A DNA stretch of 64,000 nt from Niebla homalea. Its lineage: Eukaryota; Ascomycota; Lecanoromycetes; Lecanorales; Ramalinaceae. The DNA lies in contig JAHGAU010000010.1 of assembly GCA_019925105.1 (NCBI GenBank), forward strand, positions 1,178,001-1,242,000, given 5' to 3'. The position numbers were made by a program, and so were the translations under genes. Positions 47,579-59,198 of this stretch are shown here, one piece after another. The first letter of the stretch is position 1; each line of letters opens with the position of its first letter. The notes below the pieces were generated by a model that saw nothing but the letters and a program-made list of their open reading frames with translations, did not search any database and was not told the DNA's origin.

Positions 47579-50084
47579 ATGACGCCTTCCCGGACCTCCC
47601 CTTCTCCGAACGACACTGCCCAAGGTACCAATGGAACGACGGTGGGGAACTCGTCCCCGAAAGGTCCATCTATCAATGGGGATAGGTCCCCGCCCGCTGT
47701 CGGAAATCTTGATACATCGGCCACCAACGGATCGAAGCTGGCGCAGTTGAAGAAAAATGCAAAATCAGGAAGTGCTAGTAGAACTTCCTCACCCGCATTG
47801 GTTCAGACCAGGAAGCGCTCCCGATCTGGCACGCGCATCAATCGCCCTTTGGTTGAAGGCAACAATGGCAGGCGGCGTGGTCACCATGACGAGAATGGAC
47901 ATGCTCTCGAAAGAGTTGAGCTCTACCAATACGTCTATCGAGATCTGACCCATTGGAAGGCAGCAATACGCCAGGACGCCGACCGAGTGAATATCATAGA
48001 GGATTCACGCGCTCAACGCATCCAATATCTAAGGTTGCGTGGCATTGCCGTCGATGCAAACGGGGAGAGGGGAAACAAAAGAGATATTGATGAATATCCT
48101 GTCCAGCCTTTGCGCGACCCTGCCGCAATGTACGGTCCAGGCTACGGTCAGTACGGAACAGTCACAAATCGCCCACCCGCCCAGCAAGTCGGCTTCATCT
48201 ACCCCAAGCATGTGCCGCGAGTCGGCAGGCGGCAGGCAAAGGAATTGCGCCTCCCAAGGAGAGAGCTTCAGAAGCACGCCAACCAGTTGGAGGAGCTGGT
48301 CCCCATCAGGCTCGACATTGAATCCGAGAATTTCAGGCTTCGAGATACCTTCACCTGGAACTTACATGACCGCCTTGTTCCCATAGATGTCTTTGCCCAA
48401 CAACTCGTCGAAGATTTTGGCCTGTCTCTCGATAAGTGCCCTGATGTTTTTCACCAGGTCCGTGTGAACATACAAGAACAGGTCCAAGATTTCTTTCCGC
48501 ACCCTTTTGTGGACGATGGGCCCGAGGAGCCACTCTTGCCTTATACGGCATACAAGGATGATGAGATACGAATCACCATCAAGCTCAATATCACCATTGG
48601 CCAGCATACTCTTGTTGATCAATTCGAATGGGATATCAACAATTCCAGTGATGCCCCCGAATTTTTTGCAAAGCAAATGGTCAGTGACCTCTCCCTGTCT
48701 GGGGAGTTTGCAACAGCCATTGCACACGACATTCGTGAACAGTCTCAATTGTTTACCCGAAGCCTCTACATCATCGGCCATCAGTTTGACGGACGCCCAG
48801 TCAACGACCAAGACCTTCAAGCGGGCATGATGCCCTCACCAATGCCCTCAGCCTTTAGACCCTATCAAGCTGCAAAAGAGTTCTCACCCTACCTATACGA
48901 GCTCAATGAAGCCGATCTGGAGCGCACCGAGCTATCATTGTCCCGCGAAGAACGACGTCAGAAGCGCTCCGTCAATCGGAGAGGCGGCCCAGCCTTGCCC
49001 GATCTCAAGGATCGTAGGAAGACGATCCGAACGCTGGTCGTCTCCTCAATCATACCAGGAGCAGCAGAGACTTTGGAGGATAGCCGCATTGTCAAGCGCG
49101 TCGTCACGGCATCTGGTAAAGCGAAACGACCGGGTTATCGAGAAAGGGACGGCCTCGAGGATTCCGAGGAGTCTGAGAGCGAAGACTCGTCTCCTGGATC
49201 GCCCGTGATACCGGAGCATCTATTATCTGGAACGGCAAGAACGCGAGGCATACGAGGGGCTGCCTCAGCTGCGCAGGCCGCCCTGAAAGGTGGGGCTGGT
49301 CGCTCCGCCACCCCGGAGGCATCTATGCTGCACCATCACGAGACCCGGACCAGGAGAAGAGACTACAGGGAGGAAAGCGTAGACGAGCTGCCACCGTCGC
49401 TCTTCGTCAAGCTGAAGATCTCACCGTCCCGGTTGAGGCACTGGGTCCGGGAACAGAAGCAGCGAGCCAAGCCCAGCGCTCTCGACTCACCCCAGCCTCA
49501 CCGGAGGTCTCAGAGCGGAACACCCGGCCACGCCACAACACCGAAGCCGGGAGCTATGGGCCCCCCCTCAACACCAGGCCATCATCACAGTAACCAGCAC
49601 CAGAGTCCAGCTCCCCATAAGGATGTCAATCCCCTGCATCCGCACGCCGCGCAGATGGGTCGGGTGGACGCTGAGGGTCCCCCTACTGCAGAGAACCCAG
49701 CTGTAAGCTGATGCCATTTGTCCTCACCTCCCGTCCGAGAAGAGTCGCTAACCAGATGACCATGACCAGCCCCCTCCACCCGAATGGCTCAATCATTCTT
49801 TGAACCGGCTCCAGCAAGGGTACCCGAACGACCAATTCGAGGGCTGCATGCGCTACACCATGGTCTCCAAGGAGACCGATCTACCCGTACACCAGAAACC
49901 CAACGAAGCCCAACCTGAGAACGTCAAGATGATGTACTACCCGCGCATCAAGTGCTTGGATTGCCCGGGCAAGCTGTACACGCCAGGGCCGGAGACCGGG
50001 GTGACGAACTTTGAGGTCCATCTGAAGAACAAGCAACATAGGGAGAGGGTGGAGGAGAGGTTGCGAGGAGGTAAAGCCAGTTAG
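47579..50084 (+). CDS. SNF5/SMARCB1-domain chromatin-remodeling subunit (Snf5 or Sfh1 type)
   Basis: Core subunit of a SWI/SNF or RSC remodeler. Two exons: 47579-49702 and 49770-50084, total 2439 nt, 812 residues. The N-terminal 100 residues are low-complexity. A helical segment (VELYQYVYRDLTHWK...) is followed by the two SNF5 repeats: LVPIRLDIESENFRLRDTF from about 238, and IRITIKLNITIGQHTLVDQF from about 328. The middle is charged and Pro/Ser-rich. The second exon encodes PPPPEWLNHSLNRLQQGYPN, then IKCLDCPGKLYTPGP and FEVHLKNKQHRERV, a C-x2-C...H-x5-H zinc-binding-like module seen at the end of filamentous-fungal members. Without that exon the frame would stop early, so the 67-bp intron is well supported. 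I cannot decide between Snf5 and Sfh1 by eye. Confidence 0.88.
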
Positions 50085-50487
50085 CTGTGATGGTGGGGGG
50101 GCGGCGTTGGGGTCGGTAAATGAATCGATCACGAATGCTGCGATTTGGATGTTGGAGCGGAAGTTCATGTTTGCAGATCAGGATTATAGGCTCTTCCTGG
50201 TCTCGGTGAGGGTCAAGTGGCACAGATGGATAGGCCGGTTTGATCAAGTGTGTTACTTTACATGAGTCATGATGATCTGTTCTAGCCAAGGCAGGCATCG
50301 ATGACTTTGCTAACCACAACCCTCCATTTACCTGCCTGTGAATTGTCTATCCAGTGAGACGCCAGTGAAACGTCCATCTACATGTCTATCGTGACCTCCT
50401 GGAAGAAAACCCTGGGTATCTTTGACATGTCATCTTCCCAAAACACCAAGCGCATGCAATCCGTTTCCCGTCAATGTACTCTATGCA
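50085..50487. other. intergenic between convergent genes
   Basis: About 400 bp between the 3' ends of the SNF5-domain gene (+) and the SGF73-like gene (-). No gene seen. Confidence 0.5.
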
Positions 50488-52054
50488 TCAGGCAGCTCCA
50501 ACGCCGCTGGCAACGCTGCCTTTCCTCACGGGGACAGCGATGCCTTTCGGTACAGGGTGTGCATGCCCAGCGCCGGCGCTGGCTCCACCACTACCTCCAT
50601 TTGCGCCAGCTGCTCCTCCTCCTCCTCCGCCGCCTCCTCCTCCGCCTCCTCCTCCTCCGCCTCCTCCTCCTCCGCCTCCACTGCCGCCTCCTGCTGGCCC
50701 AGTCGTGCTGGCTTTCCTACTCGGGGCCTCCACCACCTCCGGTCCATCCAGGATAGATTCGGCACCAATAACAGGCCCCACGGGAGGCGGGCCAAACAAT
50801 TTCCCCTGACTTCCTCCTGCGAGGGCATTCCCCAACATCTCCTTGATCCTGACATAACCATACCGTCTCCGGACGGGGACCGTCGTCACCTGCTCCAGCG
50901 GTCTCGGCCTCCACCTCCCCAGCGCTTTCATCACGCTCTCCCTCTCCTCCTCGCTATCGACCACTCCGCCCTCGGCATCATCATCCGCCGCGGCGCTCCC
51001 GACTTGGGCCTCCATGAGGGCTTTTTGCTGCTTAGCCTGGTTCTTCTTCTGGTACATTGCGAGCAGTTGATCGTAGGGTAGGGATCTCCCGGGCACCGCA
51101 CGCTTGAGCCCCATGCTGTGGGACTTGCAGGTCAAGCTGCGGGCGCAGTAGCCGCCCTTTTCCTTGTCGAGGGGGACACCGCATTGGATCTCGACGTTGA
51201 CGGGGCCCTTGGGCTTCGGAAGTTTGGGTTTGGGAGGCTCGTCCTTCTTGAGCTTCTTCTTCTTGGGCTCCTTGTCGTTGCCTTCGGTGTCGGCTTTGCG
51301 CTTCTTGGTCTTTTTGGAAGAAGCGTCGGCTTGTGAGGCTTTGGTGGCGGATTTGCTCGGAGGCTTCTTGGTGCTTGTGGTGCTTACGGCTGAAAGGGGC
51401 AGATCCGCGGTGGTGCTTGCTTTGTCGCCGTCGTCGGTACTGGCAGCAAGGGCGGTTCCGCCCATGATGGAATCCCCATCCTTTTCCTTATCCTTGTCCT
51501 TGTCGGCGGCCTGCTGCTTCTCCTTCTCTTTGGCCTTTAGGGCTGCTTCGCGGGCTTTGGCTTCCTTGCGCTCCTTTTTCTTCTTGGCATTTTCGGCTTT
51601 GGTTTCGAGGCAGAGGGAGACGTGAGATTCGTAGTGGACTTGGTCGACGGGCTTTTTACAATGCTTGCATACAGGCCTGTCTTCTCCTGATTTGGCGGAT
51701 ACGCCGTTGAGGATGGAGGGACTGGGTGAGGGACTCTTCGTACCGCCAGCAGTAACGATTCCTGATAAGTCAGCTGCATTCGAGCTTCGGGGAAGATGCA
51801 CGAAGATGGGGGAGCAAATACCATTGCTCTCTGCATCTTTTGGCTTGGTTTTCTTGGCAAGGGATTTCTTCAATTTGACAGAGCCATTCGGTTTTTCCTT
51901 TTTCGAGGGTAACTTCTTGCCTCCTCCGGCTGTATCTGCAAAACTCACGTCGGAGCTTGAAGCTATGGAAGCTGGATGCAGGTGTCAGCCCCAAGGAAGC
52001 ATGTGTAGATCATGTCTAAGGCTCACCTCTTCTGCTAGCCTCTTCAGAAGCCAT
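50488..52054 (-). CDS. SGF73: SAGA deubiquitinase-module subunit Sgf73 / ataxin-7-like
   Basis: Links the H2B deubiquitinase module to the SAGA coactivator. Two exons: 52054-52027 (28 nt) and 51971-50488, total 1512 nt, 503 residues. The short first exon supplies the only suitable ATG: MASEEASRR joins ASIASSSDVSFADT in frame over a 55-bp intron. A zinc-finger-like CKHCKKPV..HYESHVSLC lies near residues 111-130. A Lys/Glu/Ala-rich helix follows, then the SCA7 domain (IQCGVPLDKEKGGYCARSLT, CKSHS) around 265-320. Near the C-terminus a run of about 22 Gly is encoded by GGA/GGC triplets (about 50604-50683). The antisense Pro-rich frame there is a shadow. Confidence 0.88.
50604..50683 (-). repeat. 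GGN trinucleotide tract encoding polyglycine
   Basis: Interrupted GGA/GGC triplets (plus strand CTCCTCCTCC and CCGCC) inside the SGF73 coding region. The tract is likely length-variable between strains (inference). Confidence 0.8.
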
Positions 52055-52460
52055 GTAAAACGGATGAATGTTGGAAGCGGAGGCCATCTATCTCCCCTCT
52101 CCCCGCCGTCCAGTGGTGGGTGCCAAGGGTGCCAAGGGTGCCAAGGGTGCCAGCAAAGTGAATGAAACCTCGGAAGTACTCTTTCTTCCGAGACCCGAGA
52201 CCCGAGATACGAATACGATAAATCATTTCCTCCGAGCCCCCTTCGCCCAACCTGAGATCCTACGAAATGAAACATACGAAGATCAGTGACCCGCGGTCGT
52301 GGTACTGATTGACGGAATTGATGCGGTCGATTCAAGATTTGTGTCCAATGCAGGAAGACACTATGCATCACATGCAGGCTATGTATGCCAAAGCCAGGCT
52401 GGAGTCCGGGACTGCTGAAGGAAAGCATTCAATTGCTTAAACAGCCAAAGCTCATACAGC
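52055..52460. promoter_or_regulatory. upstream region of the SGF73-like gene with a 9-bp tandem repeat
   Basis: Contains TGCCAAGGG repeated three and a half times at 52121-52153, about 70 bp upstream of the ATG and probably in the leader. The rest holds the 3' flank of the ITC1-like gene. Confidence 0.5.
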
Positions 52461-55400
52461 TCAAAAATCATATCGACTTCCCTGCCGGCCCGTTGTTCTC
52501 CCACTCGTTCTCGAAGTGCCCTTGCTGGCGCCTCCACTGACGCCTCCGCTAATCCCGCCGCTCTGTCTGTTTGAGCCTCTCGTCTGCCTTGGTCCTGCTG
52601 GCTCGTCCACTTCCGCTTGCGCCTTCTTGACCGCAACACCGCGCTGCCGTTTGGTCGTCGGTGGCTTTGGCTCGCTGTGCAAATGACCATTCTCCTCTAT
52701 CGCTGTGTTGTTCTTCCATGCCAGACATCGATGACCAGCTGGGTTTACGTAAGTTTTAGTCCGAGTGGACACTCTCTTGGCCGGCTCACTTTCATCCTCC
52801 TTTACATCAGCTTTCGCCAGATACTCCTGTCTCTTCTTCATGTGAATCGTAATCTTTTCGCGGTTTGAAGTCAGGTCCTTTCGAAGCTTCACCTCCCGGA
52901 TCCCACGCATGTCCAGCCAACCAATCAGCATGTCAAGTGAGTCAGGATCATCGTAATAGCCCCATTGCCGGGCAGTGAAAACATGGCTTTCACCTTCCTC
53001 CACCATTTTCCGTTGAGGCACCGTCATCTGGAAAGCCCTCTCATATTGCGCGTTCTCCGCCTCCGATAGCTCGATGAAGCCTAGACGTTCCAAATCGTCT
53101 GGACCTTGCACCCATACGCGCCCGTTGGCATACCCCGCCTCAGCAGTGGAGCTATTGGGGAGTCCGGCGTAAGGCATTGCATTCCGTTCCATCCAGTAGT
53201 AGCGATTCCAGAATCGGTCTTTACCCAGGCACCTAGTGCGAGGGCAGTCTGCCTCGCGCAGGTCATCGTCGACGGTAGCGATCTGCTCTTCGAATTCTCG
53301 GACCTGCTCCTTCACCGCCTCGATCTTTGCCAACACCTTTTCATACTTCCTTTCCTCTTTGCTTGGTTTCTTTGCCTTCTCGGCCGCCGCAGAGGCTTTG
53401 CGCTCCTTAGCCTCTTCGGCCTTCTTCTTGCGTGTTATCGCCCGGTCCGTAGCACGTCGTAGCGATCGGCCCTGATGAGGAGCTTCATCTTCAGAGTCCA
53501 TGACAACATCTGAAACAGAATTCTCGCCTTCAGCTTCCTCTTCCTCGTCTTCTAGCTCGAGCTTGGACATATCTGCATCCTCTATCTCTGGAGCCGGCGA
53601 AGCTGATTTGGTCTCCGGTTGAAGTGCTTTCCTCTCCTCTTGCAATTGACTGAGTTCATCAACGCTGCATCGCGTTAGCAATCGCAATACCTTTTGATCC
53701 AAGCCCTGCTTACGCTGCCTTCCAATTTCGCCTCGCTTCATTTCTTTCCTTGCGATGATCCGTCATTTGAAGGCTGCAATCTTCCATGTACTGCTTTATG
53801 ACTTTGGTCTCCAAAGCCTTCATGCATATGATCTGCAGGATCCTTACCCGATGGTTGATGTCTAGGGTTCGATACTGTGCGAGCGCAGTCTCCGGACTAG
53901 GATCTTCCTCCAAGGGGGCCAAATGAGCCAGGATCTCATTGCAGGTCTTTGTAAGGCGCTCATTCCGCGCGAGCTGATTTAGAAGCCCTACTATGATTAT
54001 TACCCATCGACCATCCTGAAAATCGCGCTTTCGTAACCGTATCTTCCAGTCATAGCCTCGAATGCAATGATCCATTTCATAACCCTTGTGTAGCTTCGCA
54101 TCCGTTGGAGGCAGCCCACGCGTGACATCCCTGAGCTCTGCAGCCTCAGACTTGACAAGGCTACTTCGAGTAGAGCGAGCTGGCGGTTTGACTACCAATA
54201 CCTCCGGCGTTGAGGTTGCTTCCTCGCTCTCTTCCAAAGAAGAATCATCCTCACCACTCTCTGCTTGATCTGGGAGACTGATCTGTACCTGTCCATTCTT
54301 GTCATTTGTGTCGTTGACAAGAACTTTCAGGACGGCGCAATGCATTTCGACCAAGAGCTCGCACTGGACGTCATCAGAACTGAATCTGAGGGCCTCGATA
54401 AAATCATCAAATGTGAACGAATCGAGCTGAAACACTTCGCAGTAAACATTGAGGGTGTTCCAAGTTTCCAGTAAGAGGCCTACGGATTCCATAGCAATAT
54501 TGCTTCCAGCCCCCTCCGATTTCTGACCCGCGGTGGGAGTTTGCTCTGAGAGAAATTTTAAGGGGGGTCGATGGGTCCCATCACGGGCCGGCGTGATCTC
54601 CAGGTCCTCAATCGGATATTTTGGGGTCGGCGGAGCTGCCGGCTTTGGTTGACCTTTGGCAGCGATGGGATGGAACCCATTGGTTACCAACGGAGGGTGG
54701 GCGAATGCTTGAAAGCCAGGCGGAACCTGAATGGGTACATTTGCCGTAGGCTGATGATACTGCAAGAATTGCGAGAACTGCGAGTGAGCATGTTCGTCCT
54801 GAACCGTTGACTTTTTGCCCCTTGGCTTGAGCAATTGATACTGCGGACCACCTTGGGGACCATAGGCCTGGAAGTTCAAAAATGGTCCTTCAGCCTCTCC
54901 CTTCTTACCGTTGGTGCCAACATTCTTGCGCAGCTTGGCTTGGTACTCTTGAGTGAGGTGAGGCGGTATGTCAGTATTGAGACGGTATTCTTCTGCGAGG
55001 CGTTTCTTAACAAGCCAGGGAGCACCTGCCCAAGCCTCTCGGGTAAGGGTGTTTTTCAGATAAGACCGCACCCTCTGCTTGGTGAACACTTTCCTCTCCC
55101 GCGAAATGGTATCTTCATCCAGAAGCGCTTCTTTACCCGGGCGTTGGTCAATGTGGCAGAAATAGCGGGCAAAAGATTTTCGCTCTACACTACCATCTTG
55201 CCTCAAGAGCTCGGGAAATCTAGACTTTTCCTTGATTTGGCCTGTCAATCGCTCGTCTTCGAGCAGGAAGATGACACTTTCTCCAGGATAAAAGTCTTGT
55301 TTGAACTCCTTTGAATTCCATTCGCTCAGTCATGTGACTTGTTGGGTAGTGATACCACCTACCTCGAATATGTAATCAACTGGTGAACCTGATCAGTGTG

Positions 55401-56023
55401 TTGGACTTGAAAGGGACATGTGAAACCATACCCAAGTAATCGATTCTCGGTACCTGAGAAAACTGGACCTTGCGCAGGATAGGCTCACGCAAGGGCTCTG
55501 GGAAAGCATCATCTAGCTCACCCGATGCCTCTTTCTGTTGAAGGTCAATATGAGTCTCACACCCTTAAAGTTGAGCAAGAATGCCCGAGAAAAAGGTCAC
55601 CTCGCTTCTTAGTGCCTCTCGAAAGGTCAGATTTGAATGGCCTGTTATCTCACAAATGAATCGTCGCTGTAGTCAAAGATTAGTCAGGTACTAGGTCTCT
55701 GGGGTAAACAGTAAGACAGCTTACTTGTCGATAGAAGTCATTGCTGTAGACGACCGTTAGCGAGACCTCATCGAATTGTGAAAGTGATGGACACCTTACC
55801 GGCGCAGATAAGCTTCATAGTTCGTAAACACCTCATCGGTCTCGTCTATGGTCCAGACCTGAAGCTACGTTAAAGACAAATATGGTACAGTCAAGACAGA
55901 GGGCAGACCTCAGCGTCATCAGGGACGGATGGCGGTGTTTCATATTGGACTTGTTTGCGCTTGAAAAGTACCTAGAACGGTTTAGAACGAATAATGACAG
56001 AGAGGATAGCGACTTTCTACCAT
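52461..56023 (-). CDS. ITC1: Itc1-like WAC/DDT/WHIM subunit of an ISWI-type remodeler
   Basis: Non-catalytic partner of the ISWI ATPase that spaces nucleosomes. Nine exons: 56023-56021, 55971-55909, 55858-55800, 55743-55725, 55666-55601, 55534-55432, 55388-55363, 55308-53714, 53649-52461, total 3123 nt, 1040 residues. The first coding exon is the ATG alone. The N-terminus MVLFKRKQVQYETPPSVPDD starts a WAC domain that runs through NDFYRQRRFICEITGHSN and REPILRKVQF to about residue 105. A DDT domain lies at about 395-453 (LLLETWNTLNVYCEVFQLDS), a WHIM-like segment near 598-623, and DCPRTRCLGKDRFWNRYYW near 785. The C-terminus is Gly/Ser/Thr-rich. The last intron (53713-53650) joins two long frames that overlap by a few codons. 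Confidence 0.9.
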
Positions 56024-56971
56024 GACAGCGGGAAGGAAAAGTGGTTGGCTTCGCGTTCAGGACAGACCAAAAAGCCGACTGCGGTCAAGACACAAGGAAC
56101 AGCTGAGGGCAGATTTTCTGATATCTTGTCCAGTAAGAAGCTTAATACGTTCTAACAGCGTGGAAGCTGGAGTAGCAGACTGGGGACATGTCTTGATCAA
56201 AGGAAAGAGTGAGAGTTGTGAGTAGCCTAACAGGTAAGATGTGAGACCTGACAGAAATGCCTAAATCCAAATCGAGGGAGGAGAAGAGAGGAGGATTGTG
56301 GATTTATGACGCGTCTTAAAGGGGTTAAATAGACCCAAAGAAGTGAGATTGATGGGCTGGTTGGCGAGGAGTGGATGGTGGTGGATAGTTGTAGGAGACA
56401 ACATGATAATGGTGCGCTCGGGAAAAAAACCCAAGTAGTATGGAAAGCTCAATAATAGACGCAGTGGATCAGGAAAGGCGTGGCTAAAAGGTACGCTGCA
56501 TCCATGACTGCTGTTTTGAGTTTGACGTTCAGCTCACGCGCTAGGACCGACTAAAAACGCAACAATCAGCCCCCCCCCCTCAGGCCCCCACACCCCGACT
56601 GACGACCTTATTGCATCCCGAACCATCGTTGTCGCAATTGCCCTTAAGGATGACCTCCGCATATTTGTACTCGTTGTGATCCTCTCAGCGACAAGAATCC
56701 AATCAAAGCCAAGAGATTGCCCTAGAAACACTTTCATCATGGTTGTTCTGCCATTTGCATCGATTCAGGAGAGCCTTGCTCCTGGAATCTTTCCACGCTT
56801 CCAATCTTGACCAAGCATTATGATGATTTTGTTGCAATTGGTGTAGCTTTTCTCGTCTGGGAATCATGTATGGATTGGTAATGTGATTCACAGAACTAGC
56901 TTCTAAAGCTGGTCTTGAAGCTACTGCTTCGTGCTGCCTGCCTTGCCTCGCTCAGTGGGTATCTTCCTCTA
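56024..56971. other. intergenic, no gene recognised
   Basis: A 948-bp stretch between the ALG8 stop and the ITC1-like ATG, both on the minus strand. It contains a C-run at 56571-56579. No coding frame with family resemblance was found; it is the upstream region of the ITC1-like gene. Confidence 0.5.
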
Positions 56972-58731
56972 TCAAGAAAAGTAAACAACCAAGAAGCCAA
57001 CCCAGCTCCCTACCACGCCGATTGCCGAGTATGAACTCGTAAACATCAAGGGCAAGAATTGGTACTGCCGCCCGAATACCAGCTCATGTACCAGAGAGCA
57101 GTACAAGATGAGAGGTACCGACACAGTAATGTACAGTAGAGCAAACCTGTCGAGAAGGAATACTCGGGGTCGGGCAGACACCGGTGCTAATTTGTCGAAG
57201 ACTAGCAGGAACAGGATCAACCAGAAGACAGTATACACTGTCTTGACTGGGAACTCCGCTGCCGTGAATAGTAAGGGAAACAGGGATACGTGACCGGCAA
57301 CGGCCAGGGGTCGAAAGGCTCCCAAATACCTCCGATCTTGCAGCGCCAGTAGTGAGAAAGGGATGATGACTAGCAAGATGGCCTTCTCATGAACATGCCA
57401 TCCAAACAGGAAGGACCCGTAGCCGCAGAGGGTCACCGCTCCTACGAATGTCTCCCACTTGGGCGCGAGGAAAAGCTTGATAAGTGGTATCTATGATGGT
57501 TAAAACCAAACATATTGGCTCCAAGTTGACGATACTTACCATCTGGAACATCACAGTCAATACGAATGTTGTCTTTGGCGAAACATTTGGCAAGACGGCA
57601 AAGGAGGAGTCTCCGATAAGCCCCCTGGTCACGCTGTCCACTGCATTCTGGTCCACCGGAAGCCTCAGTTTGGGTGCGACTAGGGCAATCAGTAAGCGGA
57701 ATTTAAAGAATTGAAGTGCGACACACCAATCAGGAGCACACGGTCGCAAAATGAATACATGGACCAAACGTTAGGAGCCCAATAGGCATGGCACAAGCCC
57801 CTGGAGAATGGAAACAGGCGGCTAATGACCTGCTCGACTTGACCCCAATACCAGAAAGGTCCAAAAGCACTCCCAAAGACAAGCAGGAGCACGGCAGCCA
57901 GCTTGGCACAATTGACCGGCCGGGGCTGTAGGATCGCCTTTGTACTTAGGCAATATGCGCGGAGCAGGTAGACAAAGTATGCCGGTGCCAGATACAGGTA
58001 GATATGTTTGAAGCAGAGTAAGACTGCAAAGAGGAAAGCTCCACCAAGCATGGTCGATTGATCTCGTAGAGCGACCATGGATAGTACCAGTATGCCGTAT
58101 AGGAAGCCGTTATATTGAAAGTGAATATGATCGATGATGAGGAGCGCTGGAGACAGAATTATGGAGATAGCGATCGCATGCGCAGCCTTCTGGAGGTTCA
58201 AAGGCGACGTTTGAATATATCTAGGATTCCTCTGAGCCTCAGTCATCCTCTTCACGGTTGCAAAGCCTACCTGTGCAGCGCAAAGGCCAGTACCAGGTCA
58301 GCTGCGAGGACAGTCGACCTCTGGAAAACGATTGTCGGCCAGCTGTCATAGCCTACTCTATCCACTTGGACCATGGCCGGGTCGACCAAACTTGCGAGGT
58401 GAGAGAGCAGCCATTCGAGATGGGCGAAGAAGGGAGGATAATCGAGGGTCCATTCTGAGGTTTTCTACACAACGCCATTAGCTTGTTGCCGCAATTTTCC
58501 AGAGCGCTTCTCAAGCATGCATACTTCATAGTACCATTCATTCACCGGTAAGGAATGTGTGAGAGCGATCCAATTGCGGTGGACCTCGAAGTCGGTGGAC
58601 TTGCTGCATTTTGACTGAGCTCGAGCTCACAAACGGCGAAGACGATGGACGTACTAGGCAGGGAAAAGCAAAACTTTGAGAGCTGACACAGCAGCCACAC
58701 ATTGTGCTATGGTCGGATAGAAGGTCGCCAT
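56972..58731 (-). CDS. ALG8: dolichyl-P-Glc:Glc1Man9GlcNAc2-PP-dolichol alpha-1,3-glucosyltransferase
   Basis: ER-membrane enzyme that adds the second glucose to the lipid-linked oligosaccharide of N-glycosylation. Six exons: 58731-58655, 58603-58525, 58464-58271, 58220-57727, 57679-57540, 57490-56972, total 1503 nt, 500 residues. Spliced sequence shows the ALG6/ALG8 signature [21 protein letters not shown], then [48 protein letters not shown] and [20 protein letters not shown] separates ALG8 from ALG6. About a dozen hydrophobic segments. The third intron (58270-58221, 50 bp, TCCTAG acceptor) is the least certain; a 41-bp alternative also keeps frame. The ATG at 58731 matches the usual N-terminus; upstream in-frame codons are leader sequence. 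Confidence 0.9.
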
Positions 58732-59198
58732 GCAGACATAGCGTACGATATCCAGCTTCTTATGGCAGGAAATTGAAGGCTTGGAGGTTGTTGTTTTTGC
58801 CAAAGCGGTTAGTCTCAGCAATGTTCGGCAGAACGATTTCCCTGAGCTCAGACCGAGGCCAGCAAGGCCAGCAAGGCCAGCAAGGCCAGCTTGCATTAAA
58901 TTATTTATCGGTCTTAGATGAAACCCCCCAATCTTGTATAGACCCCCTCGGCGAAGGACATGTCTGACATTGCAGTCCGGCATGGTTTTCCTAATGACCT
59001 GAAGATCCACCATTTGATTGATCTGTCGCCTTCTGCTGTCTCTGTCGCCCGCGAACTTCGCATTAGCGTCATTGCTATCGTCATTGGTGTAGCTGCAGCG
59101 AGCATCATCAGAACCGTCTTTCCTTCTAAACGTGCGTCCACTTCGGATCGCAACCCGTGACCTCCTTCGATTTGCGCCTAAGCTTCCGCACCAGCGTC
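58732..59198. promoter_or_regulatory. shared divergent promoter of ALG8 and the EMP47-like lectin
   Basis: A 467-bp head-to-head region with a 9-bp tandem repeat GGCCAGCAA (3.8 copies, 58857-58890). No unfolded-protein-response element was identified with confidence. Confidence 0.5.
58857..58890 (+). repeat. 9-bp tandem repeat
   Basis: GGCCAGCAA repeated 3.8 times without mismatch, lying 126-160 bp upstream of the ALG8 ATG. Confidence 0.85.

Noticed and set aside
50474..50809. Plus-strand polyproline ORF
   Set aside because: It is the antisense shadow of the SGF73 polyglycine tract.
52461..55248. Two separate overlapping genes in place of one ITC1-like gene
   Set aside because: The frame change at 53714-53649 coincides with a GTAAGC donor and CTCAG acceptor, and N-terminal WAC exons upstream complete a single protein.
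58960..59160. Small membrane protein gene upstream of the lectin
   Set aside because: The 66-codon frame lies in the divergent promoter/leader and is antisense to ALG8 leader sequence; no independent support.
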